Source: Virgibacillus natechei (GTDB taxonomy: Bacteria; Bacillota; Bacilli; Bacillales; Amphibacillaceae). From it: a DNA stretch of 64,000 bases. The stretch lies in assembly GCF_026013645.1 (NCBI RefSeq), contig NZ_CP110224.1, positions 1,860,001-1,924,000 of the forward strand. Direction: 5' to 3'. The notes beneath the pieces were generated by a model that did no database searches, was not told the origin of the DNA, and saw only the letters and a list, made by a program, of their open reading frames with translations. Positions 28,501 through 35,452 of the stretch are shown piece after piece. Numbering within the stretch: the stretch's first letter is position 1; each line of letters begins with the position of its first letter. Position numbers and translations under genes: made by a program.

Positions 28501-29195
28501 TATCACAAAAAATAGATAAGCAATTATTTTATGTATTAGAAAGAATATCTATTCGTTTTCATGATATGTTTAAAGAAACGTTTAATCCAGCAACTATAAC
28601 GGAATCTGGAAGAAAAGCACAAATGCAATTACGTAATAGTTTACAAAATCTTATTGAGTATGTTGGTTTTGAATTAGTTCAAGAACTTCAGGCTGTTTCC
28701 TTACGGGTTGAAGCGTTTATTCAATCTCAAGCTACAGATGTGTATAAGAATTTAGCAAAAAGCAGTAAACAAATAGATGAGACATTTATTTTGCCTGAGT
28801 TTGATCAGGTAGATTTAAATACACCATACTTTATCAATGCTTTTCAGAATTTAGATATATTGGAATTTGATCAAGTTCTAGCTAAGTTTAATGGAACGAA
28901 GGCTTTCTTTGCAAAAAATGAAAAGGAAGTTATGAAAGAACAATTCCAAACAATCATGAAGCCATATGAAAAAGAATATATAGAAGAAAACAAATCTATA
29001 ATGGACACGACCTATGTACAACATTGGGATAAATTGATGGATGAATTGAAAAACAAAGTTATAAAAAATTTGGATGCCCATATTAACAATTACCTGGAGA
29101 TCATGGAGTCTCCGGTTAATGGGAAACATTTAACAGAAAAACATAATATATTGGATTCTATAATGGATAAGCATGATATAAGGGATGTGCAGTAA
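25554..29195 (+). CDS. dynA: bacterial dynamin-like protein DynA with two GTPase modules
   Basis: A 1213-residue tandem dynamin, close to the roughly 1190 residues of B. subtilis DynA/YpbR. Two complete GTPase modules are visible: P-loop GHFSAGKSS at 53-61 with IIDTPGID downstream, and P-loop GAFSAGKSS at 631-639 with LVDTPGAD near 787. Each is followed by long helical, coiled-coil-rich stalk regions. Family members tether and fuse membranes and help cells survive pores, antibiotics and phage release. GTG 25554 and ATG 25557 are adjacent; the ribosome site AAAGGA is distant (12-15 bases). The stop codon directly precedes the exonuclease ATG. Confidence 0.95.
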   Translation: MMIKSLTRTRTELPHLVALYKQMVDNKDKSNATKILDIYEKLEKEELIISFAGHFSAGKSSMINALLAEDILPKSPIPTSANVVKINSGEGMARVFFKHSNPLAYKEPYDIDRIKEYSKEEDTIEKIEISTGKKVVPEGSAIIDTPGIDAADDADRLMTEGSLYLVDILFYVMDYNHVQSEVNLQFLKSLQEKGIPFYVIINQIDKHDETEISFNTFDNSIKQTFDLWGLYPQGTFYCSLLYPAENHNQFNEIKRTLFSLMSIYKDEYLNIDRSVTQVMKEHKHYLKTKYEDEMDNDATNNESQVSMENINNTETKLHQLKNEPLELEKAFNSELQKTLQNAYLMPSSIRDNAAAFLESQQYNFKVGLLATKKKTAEEKDAREAAFLNPLLEIIEASVQWRLRDKFINLLKENGVEDHEVHKRVQRLSIIYSREDLIKLMKTGAKVNGDYILNYTNDVAADIKSKYKQEARLVWKTIHQAVTDKNEETINIYETHLSQLQEKRALQLKKDDLQTELDEKYSRLDKQLEYPENVDEAQLLIQNDIESRKQTISLADDSKENKGSPTIKIKKEEVSEVKTKREKKHSVDSVLDSIDKTLQTIADLPGFQTLTADLNGKYGRLIDRTYTIALFGAFSAGKSSFANALLGERVLPSSPNPTTATVNRIRPVTKENSHGTVIVTLKDENTLRNDILMVTKNFSPIEADFKSLVHWVEDKQIHKNVELNKMYQSYLQAIITGFDKNKDSIGNTVRISIEEFASYVTDETRACYIDSIDLYYDCSITKQGITLVDTPGADSVNARHTNVAFDYIKHADAILYITYYNHALSRADKDFLIQLGRVKEAFQLDKMFFVVNAADLASNDEELKLVTSYVQDQLVQLGIRFPRLFAVSSKQSLKNKLNNLALNKQMRDFEDDFYHFIHSDLTELTVKAALWDIKRAHQTMEHYRESLNLNAQEKERHQRDLLSKRDHAKQQLLNLSVDVYKEQVSQKIDKQLFYVLERISIRFHDMFKETFNPATITESGRKAQMQLRNSLQNLIEYVGFELVQELQAVSLRVEAFIQSQATDVYKNLAKSSKQIDETFILPEFDQVDLNTPYFINAFQNLDILEFDQVLAKFNGTKAFFAKNEKEVMKEQFQTIMKPYEKEYIEENKSIMDTTYVQHWDKLMDELKNKVIKNLDAHINNYLEIMESPVNGKHLTEKHNILDSIMDKHDIRDVQ

Positions 29196-30059
29196 ATGGA
29201 GAAACAAAAAGTATTATTAGTTGATGGAATGGCTCTCTTGTTTCGTGGCTTTTTCGCGACAGCTTTTCGAGGGAACTTTATGAAAACAAGTAAAGGGGTG
29301 CCGACAAACGGAATTTATCAATTTATGCGCTATTTCTTGGATGCAGTGGATACATTTCAACCTACCCATGTTATCTGCTGCTGGGATATGGGAAGTAAAA
29401 CATTCCGTACCGATCTATATGCGGGATACAAAGCGAATAGAGATGAACCTCCTGTAGAGCTCGTTCCGCAATTCGATCTTATAAAAGAGGTAATGGATGC
29501 ATTCGACATGCCGAATATTGGAATGGAGAACTATGAAGCGGATGATTGTATTGGCACGTTAGCGAAGGTATATGGTATTGACAATGATGTTATTATTCTT
29601 ACCGGCGATCAAGATATTCTGCAACTAGTTGATAAAGGGGTAGAAGTTGCAATTATGCGAAAAGGTCAAGGGAATTATGAGGTATTTAATTATATTAATT
29701 TTCATGAAAAGAAAGGCATCACACCAAAACAAATTATCGATTTAAAAGGATTGATGGGGGATAGTTCGGATAACTATCCTGGCGTTAAAGGAATTGGTGA
29801 AAAAACAGCATTAAAGCTATTACAGGAATTTGAAACAATAGATAATATACTTCAAAATATAAAGAAATTGCCAAAAGGGGTACAAACAAAAATTAACTCG
29901 AATATTGATATGCTTCATTTGTCGAGAAAGCTTGCCGAAATTAAATGTGATGTGCCTATTAGTTGTCAGCTTGATCGTGCATTATGGCAATATGATAAAA
30001 TGAAAATTGAAGAAAAGTTTGACGAGCTGGAATTTAAAAATTTAGCATCTTTTTTATAA
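29196..30059 (+). CDS. ypcP: 5'-3' exonuclease YpcP (PolA exonuclease-like)
   Basis: A 287-residue flap endonuclease/5'-3' exonuclease domain without a polymerase. The metal-site acids lie in LLVDGMALLFRGF, CCWDMGSKTFRT, ENYEADDCIGTLAK and LTGDQDILQL; the H3TH motif is GDSSDNYPGVKGIGEKTA. It can remove RNA primers and flaps beside PolI. It begins at the base after the dynA stop (TAAATG), so translation is coupled. In B. subtilis ypcP and dynA are also neighbours. Confidence 0.95.
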   Translation: MEKQKVLLVDGMALLFRGFFATAFRGNFMKTSKGVPTNGIYQFMRYFLDAVDTFQPTHVICCWDMGSKTFRTDLYAGYKANRDEPPVELVPQFDLIKEVMDAFDMPNIGMENYEADDCIGTLAKVYGIDNDVIILTGDQDILQLVDKGVEVAIMRKGQGNYEVFNYINFHEKKGITPKQIIDLKGLMGDSSDNYPGVKGIGEKTALKLLQEFETIDNILQNIKKLPKGVQTKINSNIDMLHLSRKLAEIKCDVPISCQLDRALWQYDKMKIEEKFDELEFKNLASFL

Positions 30060-30062
30060 ACC

Positions 30063-30095
30063 ACCTGCATGTGTGTGTACGCATGCAGGTTTTCT
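30063..30095 (+). terminator. rho-independent terminator of dynA-ypcP
   Basis: ACCTGCATG (30063-30071) and CATGCAGGT (30082-30090) pair, followed by TTTCTT. The 250-bp gap after it shows only a small GGGGTA/TACCCC inverted repeat and a TATACT at 30300 that may belong to the dsdA promoter. Confidence 0.8.
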
Positions 30096-30347
30096 TATTC
30101 ATCTCAGTAAATCTGATTCCGATGAAAAAACATAAAGCATGCGTTGAAACGCCTGCCGAATCAGGTTTATTTAATGCGAGGGGCATATACATATAGGGGT
30201 ACTAGTATATACCTTTACCCCTGATTAAGAGACGTTTTTATATAGAAAGACTAATTTATAAATTGACCCTTTCTTGTTTTTTTGCAGCATCAAATAGGGT
30301 ATACTGTATATTGAGTTACCAATTAAGGTAAAAAGGGTGAAGTTATA

Positions 30348-31682
30348 GTGTTTTCAGCAAAAGAGTTGTCAACTTGGAAGGAAAAACATCCATTATTGAA
30401 GCAGATAATAAATGTAGAACCAGTTACATGGTTAAACTCGAATTTAAAAGAAAGTAAACATATTCCTAAATTACCTTTTACCAAAGCAGACATCTATGAA
30501 GCAGAAAAATTATGGACTCGGTTCACTCCATTTTTGAAAAAGGCTTTTTCTGAGCTTGAAGATACAGATGGTTTTATTGAATCTCCTCTAAAAGAGATTG
30601 ATGAGTTAAAGATAGCCCTAGAAAATACTTATGATTCAAAAATAGATGGAAAACTATATTTAAAAATGGATAATGAACTCCCGATTGCTGGATCAATTAA
30701 AGCGAGAGGTGGGTTTTATGAAGTTCTTCACTATGCGGAAACTTTAGCGATAGAGAATGGACTTATTAATTACAACGAAAATTATGAAGCGTTTTTAACT
30801 GCTGAATTTAAATCATTTTTTCAACAGTACGCAATTGGTGTTGGTTCGACAGGCAACTTGGGCTTAAGTATTGGAATAATGAGTGCGAAGCTTGGTTTTA
30901 ATGTGTCGGTTTATATGTCTGTAGATGCGAAACAATGGAAAAAAGATTTACTTCGCGAAAAAGGAGCTACCGTATATGAATTTTCCGGAGACTTCAGCGA
31001 AGCTATTTATGCAGGACGACAGGAAACAATAGCGGATCCGAAAGGGTATTTCGTAGATGATGAAAGCTCAAAGCATTTATTTCTAGGCTATAGCGTAGCG
31101 GCATTAAGGTTGGAAAAACAATTGGAAGAAAAAAGTATTAAAGTAGATGCAGATCACCCGTTATTTCTTTACCTACCTTGTGGGGTTGGCGGATCTCCAG
31201 GTGGAATTGCTTTTGGCATGAAGATGATTTTTGGGGATCACGTGCATTGTTTCTTTGTAGAGCCAACTCATTCTCCGTCTGTTTTAATAGGACTGTTAAC
31301 AGGAGAAAAGGAGAAAGTAAGTGTACAGGATTTTGGTATTGATAATCGCACAGAAGCAGATGGATTAGCTGTTGGTCGACCATCGAGCTTTGCGACGTCT
31401 ATTAGTGATCATTTAATAAGTGGTATCTACACGGTGGAAGATGATGAATTGTATAAGTTACTTACTATGCTTGCTGATTACGAGAATATTTATGTAGAAC
31501 CATCCGCCACTGCTGGTCTTATAGGACCACAACAGGTATTGAGCTCAGATTATATAAATAAGTATGGCCTGGATAAAGATAATGCAACTCATATTGCTTG
31601 GGCAACAGGAGGAGATCTTGTGCCAGAATCGGATATGAAGCAGTTTTATCAAAAGGGGAAATCAGTGCTGAACCGAGCATAG
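30348..31682 (+). CDS. dsdA: D-serine dehydratase DsdA
   Basis: A 444-residue fold-type II PLP enzyme; converts D-serine to pyruvate and ammonia. PLP lysine K118 lies in AGSIKARGGFYE, and the phosphate-binding loop is GVGSTGNLGLS. LPCGVGGSPGG and the C-terminal YVEPSATAGL also match DsdA. GTG 30348 is preceded by AAAAGGGTG. No dsdC-type regulator or D-serine permease is adjacent; the gene appears to be transcribed alone or with the small PH-domain gene downstream. Confidence 0.95.
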   Translation: MFSAKELSTWKEKHPLLKQIINVEPVTWLNSNLKESKHIPKLPFTKADIYEAEKLWTRFTPFLKKAFSELEDTDGFIESPLKEIDELKIALENTYDSKIDGKLYLKMDNELPIAGSIKARGGFYEVLHYAETLAIENGLINYNENYEAFLTAEFKSFFQQYAIGVGSTGNLGLSIGIMSAKLGFNVSVYMSVDAKQWKKDLLREKGATVYEFSGDFSEAIYAGRQETIADPKGYFVDDESSKHLFLGYSVAALRLEKQLEEKSIKVDADHPLFLYLPCGVGGSPGGIAFGMKMIFGDHVHCFFVEPTHSPSVLIGLLTGEKEKVSVQDFGIDNRTEADGLAVGRPSSFATSISDHLISGIYTVEDDELYKLLTMLADYENIYVEPSATAGLIGPQQVLSSDYINKYGLDKDNATHIAWATGGDLVPESDMKQFYQKGKSVLNRA

Positions 31683-31732
31683 AAGTAGAACGAAGAAAAT
31701 ATAGTTGATACAAACTATAGGAGGCTTGAAAT

Positions 31733-32149
31733 ATGCATTTCCCTTCGAAGAGAGACTTATGGATGACGATGGTATTGTGGGGGATAGCGTTAGTAGGAGT
31801 TATTATGCCTATTGTGAATGGCGAAATGATCGCATTTTTATTTCTATTACCGTTGTCCGCACTCTTATTATGGTTTTGGTTTAGTACAGGCTATAAAATA
31901 GAAGATGACATAATTAAGATACGTTATGGCCCAATCAGAATGAAAGTACCTATAAAAAATATACTAATTATAAAGAAAAGGAAAAATCCGTTTACAGCGC
32001 CAGCGTTGTCGGTAGACAAGTTGGAGTTAGTCTCTGGTCGATTTGATGTTATTTCTATTTCTCCTGAAAATCAAGAGGAATTTGTAAAATCCGTCTTAAA
32101 AGTAAATGATGAAATTAAATTAGATAGCCGAATAAATGTTAAGGAATAA
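31733..32149 (+). CDS. bacterial PH-domain membrane protein
   Basis: A 138-residue protein. Two hydrophobic helices at the N-terminus (residues about 10-50) are followed by a short beta-rich domain (YKIEDDIIKIRYGPIRMKVP, then FDVISISPENQEEFVKSV) of the bacterial PH-like type seen in YyaB-like proteins. No function is known. TAGGAGG precedes ATG 31733. It sits between dsdA and cysK, 50 and 35 bases from each, so co-transcription with either is possible. Confidence 0.7.
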   Translation: MHFPSKRDLWMTMVLWGIALVGVIMPIVNGEMIAFLFLLPLSALLLWFWFSTGYKIEDDIIKIRYGPIRMKVPIKNILIIKKRKNPFTAPALSVDKLELVSGRFDVISISPENQEEFVKSVLKVNDEIKLDSRINVKE

Positions 32150-32184
32150 TTTTTTAGCATAGGAAAGAAGGTTGTTTTTACGTT

Positions 32185-33108
32185 ATGAGAGTTGTACAAG
32201 ATATTACGGAATTAATCGGAAATACCCCACTTGTAAAACTAAATGAAGTTGTACCGGATGAAGCTGCAGAAATTTTTGTGAAGCTTGAGTCATTTAACCC
32301 CAGTAAAAGTGTAAAAGATCGTGCTGCATATAACATGATTAAGACAGCAGAAGAAAAAGGCTTGATCAAACCAGGAGATACTATTATTGAACCTACTAGT
32401 GGAAATACTGGAATAGGGTTAGCGATGATTGCTGCAGCAAAGGGTTACAAGGCCATTTTAGTTATGCCTGACAATAGTACATTAGAAAGAAGAAATATAT
32501 TGAAGGCATACGGTGCTAAAGTTGTATTGACGCCTAGTGATGAAAAAATGCCTGGAGCAATAAAAAAGGCGCTTGAACTACAAGAAGAAATTCCAGGTAG
32601 CTATATCCCACAGCAATTTGAAAACGAAGCAAATCCAGCTATCCACCGTACAACTACAGCACATGAAATTTATGAACAAATGAACGGGAGGATGGACGGT
32701 TTTGTTTGTACTTCTGGAACAGGAGGCACAGTAACTGGAACTGGAGAGGTTTTAAAAGAAAAAATTCCAGGTATACATATTGCAGTGGTAGAGCCAGAAG
32801 GCTCCCCCGTATTATCTGGAGGGAATCCAGGCAAGCATATGTTGGTAGGTACAAGTCCTGGATTTGTACCAGAAATTCTTAATACGGATGTTTATGATGA
32901 AATCATTCAAATACTCGATGACGAAGCTGTGGAAATGTTAAAAAAACTCGCACAAACGGAAGGGATATTTGTTGGCCCTTCAGGAGCTGCAGCTATTTTT
33001 GCAGCAATTAAGGTTGCGAAGAAGTTAGGAAAAGGGAAGAGCGTAGTATGCATTGCACCAGACTCAGGCGAGCGATATTTAAGTATGAATTTGTTTGATA
33101 ATGATTAG
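32185..33108 (+). CDS. cysK: cysteine synthase (O-acetylserine thiol-lyase)
   Basis: A 307-residue PLP enzyme making cysteine from O-acetylserine and sulfide. Start region ITELIGNTPLVKL, PLP lysine K44 in SVKDRA, the asparagine loop PTSGNTGIGLA and the phosphate loop CTSGTGGTVTG are present. Bacillaceae often have a second copy (YtkP); which paralogue this is cannot be settled here. No T-box or S-box leader is seen in the 35-base gap upstream. It ends at a long perfect terminator. Confidence 0.93.
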   Translation: MRVVQDITELIGNTPLVKLNEVVPDEAAEIFVKLESFNPSKSVKDRAAYNMIKTAEEKGLIKPGDTIIEPTSGNTGIGLAMIAAAKGYKAILVMPDNSTLERRNILKAYGAKVVLTPSDEKMPGAIKKALELQEEIPGSYIPQQFENEANPAIHRTTTAHEIYEQMNGRMDGFVCTSGTGGTVTGTGEVLKEKIPGIHIAVVEPEGSPVLSGGNPGKHMLVGTSPGFVPEILNTDVYDEIIQILDDEAVEMLKKLAQTEGIFVGPSGAAAIFAAIKVAKKLGKGKSVVCIAPDSGERYLSMNLFDND

Positions 33109-33118
33109 AATTTTATAG

Positions 33119-33160
33119 AAAAAAGGTGTTAATAAAATGCATTTTATTAACACCTTTTTT
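33119..33160 (+). terminator. perfect palindromic terminator of cysK
   Basis: A 42-bp perfect palindrome: the left arm begins AAAAAAGGTGTTAATAAAAT and the right arm ends CACCTTTTTT. It can fold on either strand. Confidence 0.88.
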
Positions 33161-33575
33161 CATTAGGAGAAGTCATCTCTTGTTACGTCGTAATTACTTA
33201 ATCTCCTTTGAAATAAATTAAGTCACCGTAATTTATTTCAAAGGAAGATTGGAATAAATGAATTTTTAGAATATCTATAAACTCAAAGAGAGTGCTCAAA
33301 ACGAGTTTTGTTAATTTCTATTTTGATTTAATTACCATATAATAAAATTTGCAGATGAATTAGGAAGTGCAGTGTGTTGAGGACATTTGGAATTAATTAT
33401 CAATCTGCAGCAAAAAATATTGTAAAAGGGCAAACAATTCCAGAAGAAGCCATGAATTAATTCATGGGTCGATTCACATAAAAAATAATTATCAACCTTT
33501 ATAATATATAGGTATTTTACCTTATTGATAAGATTATGTAAGATGAAAGTATAGATTACTATGGAGGGGTTTTAT
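33161..33575 (+). other. gap with a long inverted repeat and no clear gene
   Basis: Contains the 17-bp inverted repeat at 33204-33245, and a 28-codon frame at 33374-33460 (LRTFGINYQSAAKN) with a weak AGGAAG site. That frame looks more like a remnant than a gene. The sequence before the VOC gene is AT-rich with no clear promoter. Confidence 0.4.
33204..33245. repeat. 17-bp perfect inverted repeat
   Basis: TCCTTTGAAATAAATTA (33204-33220) and its exact complement at 33229-33245, with an 8-base loop. The outer bases extend the match with one bulge (AATC/GATT). No T-tract follows, so it is not a standard terminator; it may be a small mobile-repeat remnant or an RNA stem. Confidence 0.7.
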
Positions 33576-33947
33576 ATGCTATTTTCGTTTAAAAAAATTG
33601 ACCATGTTCAACTAGCTGCACCAGAGGGGTCAGAAAACATCGCAAGAAAATTCTTCACTGATATTCTAGGTTTTGAGGAAGTGGAAAAACCGAAAACATT
33701 AAAAAAACGAGGTGGGGTGTGGTTTTCATTTGGTGTTAATCAACTTCATATAGGAATTGAAGAACCATTTTCACCAGCTAAAAAGGCACATCCTGCATTT
33801 GAAGTAGAAAATATCGAAGAATTAAAAAATCATTTGGCAAATAATGAAATCAAGTATGTTTTAGATAATAACCTTCCTGGTGCGAATAGAATATACGTCG
33901 ACGACCCATTTGGGAATAGAATTGAATTATTAGAATGGCGAAATTGA
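33576..33947 (+). CDS. VOC superfamily protein (glyoxalase/dioxygenase-like)
   Basis: A 123-residue single VOC protein with paired beta-alpha-beta-beta-beta modules (KKIDHVQLAAPEGSENIARK, then NRIYVDDPFGNRIELLEW). The histidine of IDHVQL and the glutamate of RIELLE are likely metal ligands. Such proteins include lyases, epimerases and resistance proteins; the substrate cannot be told. ATG 33576 is preferred to the earlier in-frame ATG at 33561 because the ribosome site GGAGGGG lies between them. Confidence 0.85.
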   Translation: MLFSFKKIDHVQLAAPEGSENIARKFFTDILGFEEVEKPKTLKKRGGVWFSFGVNQLHIGIEEPFSPAKKAHPAFEVENIEELKNHLANNEIKYVLDNNLPGANRIYVDDPFGNRIELLEWRN

Positions 33948-34165
33948 AAAAGACAGGTGATAATTCTAATGGGGGAAGAGAGTCAAATAAACGATGAATG
34001 AGATGTATCTATCATTCGGCAAATGATAGGACGAGTCTGTCGTATCAGACTCATCCGATTACCATCGTCAAGTCAGCATTAAAAAGACAAAAAAGGTGAT
34101 CAGCTAATGTGCCGTCTGACTCGCCGAGCATTAGGTTATTTATTTTAATGCTGAAGACTAAGTGA
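33948..34165. other. noncoding gap with small hairpins
   Basis: Holds GAGTCTG/CAGACTC at 34033-34052 (possible weak terminator of the VOC gene) and a wider inverted repeat, TCAGCATTAAAA near 34074 with TTTTAATGCTGA near 34143. No gene on either strand is supported. The stretch 34301-34597 before the epimerase gene is also empty apart from the ribosome sites at its ends. Confidence 0.4.
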
Positions 34166-34300
34166 CTACAGTTTAAGACGTTTAAGATGTTCCCGTTTAA
34201 CATCCCAATAATAAATGGATGGAAGCCCTCTATATATCCAAAATTCATGTACTAGAGAAGAACCTACAAATAGTATCATTTGCCAATCCAGATCTTTCAT
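34166..34300 (-). CDS. hypothetical 44-residue protein
   Basis: A short gene on the minus strand with a textbook ribosome site: CGAGGAGG, seven bases, then ATG at 34300. The product begins MKDLDWQMILFVGSSLVHEF and ends with a basic tail (VKREHLKRLKL). The middle is moderately hydrophobic and aromatic-rich (WIYRGLPSIYYW), so it may associate with the membrane. I do not recognise the family. It stands alone between the two VOC genes, transcribed the other way. Confidence 0.6.
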   Translation of the reverse strand: MKDLDWQMILFVGSSLVHEFWIYRGLPSIYYWDVKREHLKRLKL

Positions 34301-34597
34301 AACAATTCCTCCTCGTATTAATTAGTTATATTAACGAGTAAAGTTGTCTAAGAACAATTATTGCAATTGCAGTTGTTGGATCTCACAATATGTGGAAGGG
34401 TTTAAATAATATGCATGTCAACTATACACGTGTTTAAATTTCAAATCGATTAGAAATCGGCATTGCTGTTCTAAGCGCTATCGTTCGGTAATGTGCATTT
34501 TATTGTTTAGAAAGACTGATAGTATTTTTGCGAATTAGTTATTAAGACAAATATCTATATGATAAAATAAAAGCATTATGAAATAAGGAGAATATAT

Positions 34598-35029
34598 ATG
34601 GATTATAAACTGGATCATATTGGTATTGCTGTTCGAAATTTAGAAGAAAGTATAAATTTTTATGAAAACATACTTGGTGCTAAATTAATTGATCGGTACA
34701 GAAGTGAATCAAAAGGTGTAGAAAGTGAAATTGCAACTATGGAAATCAATGGGAATCGTACCGAATTACTCTCACCGACTAACAATACGACCTCTCCAAT
34801 TGCCCGTTTTTTAAAGCAGAAAGGAAAAGGTGTTCACCATATCGCTTATTACGTTAATGACCTTGATGAGGCGTTAGAAGATTTAAAGCATAAAGGAATT
34901 CGCACATTGGAAGAAACGCTTCGCATTAACCAACATGGAAGACGATTAATTTATTTGAATCCAGCTGATACAGAAGGAACAATTATTGAATACTGTGATT
35001 ATCCGAATCAAGAAAATAAAATAGAATGA
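34598..35029 (+). CDS. mce: methylmalonyl-CoA epimerase-like VOC protein
   Basis: A 143-residue VOC protein of the methylmalonyl-CoA epimerase group: LDHIGIAVRNLEESINFYE, GKGVHHIAYYVNDLDEAL and GTIIEYCDYP. Ligands H7, the HH of GVHHIAY and the glutamate of IIEY fit the cobalt/zinc site of the epimerase. It would interconvert the two epimers of methylmalonyl-CoA in propionate metabolism. No mutase gene (mutA/mutB) is nearby. The frame stays open for 56 more codons beyond the TGA at 35027. Confidence 0.8.
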   Translation: MDYKLDHIGIAVRNLEESINFYENILGAKLIDRYRSESKGVESEIATMEINGNRTELLSPTNNTTSPIARFLKQKGKGVHHIAYYVNDLDEALEDLKHKGIRTLEETLRINQHGRRLIYLNPADTEGTIIEYCDYPNQENKIE

Positions 35030-35200
35030 GCCATAAATGTTTGGGAGAAATTAGGGCTTGTTGAATTTGTTTCAGGTATTTCAGGTAGTGGAAGGGCAAC
35101 TAACATTAAGAGTAACAGAACAGGTGCTAATCCACGAACATTTGAGTGTCTCTACTATGATTTGAACGAATGTTTTTCTGTAATAAAGCATGACGAATAA
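35030..35200 (+). pseudogene. open 56-codon stretch in frame after the epimerase stop
   Basis: Directly after the epimerase TGA, in the same frame, sequence reads INVWEKLGLVEFVSGISGSG and continues protein-like to TAA 35198. There is no ATG, GTG or TTG near its beginning and no ribosome site. It may be the tail of a decayed or fused gene. Readthrough of the TGA is formally possible but unsupported. From 35201 to 35384 nothing else is seen. Confidence 0.3.
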
Positions 35201-35384
35201 TTATGGTCAAGTTGAAAAAGAGAGTGCTTAATAATGATTGTTATAGAATCCAAGACGTTTTCTTATTGTTCATTCGAAATCCAAAACGGGTTTACATAAT
35301 ATTTATTATAGGAAGTTGATTTAAAATCATTAAATTTCATCTCAATAAAAAGTATACTCTAGATAGTGAGATAGAATTGAAATT

Positions 35385-35418
35385 TACGCTATAAAATTCA
35401 TTTGAATTTTATAGCGTA
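35385..35418. terminator. perfect 16-bp hairpin between convergent genes
   Basis: TACGCTATAAAATTCA (35385-35400) and TGAATTTTATAGCGTA (35403-35418) form a perfect palindrome with a 2-base centre. It lies beyond the end of the minus-strand Rieske oxidoreductase gene and probably ends that transcript. Confidence 0.6.
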
Positions 35419-35452
35419 TTCTAATAAACATATTATTCAGCCGTGGGATTTT

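Noticed and set aside
33374-33460. 28-codon frame starting GTG
   Set aside because: Weak ribosome site and no supporting feature; mentioned only in the gap entry.
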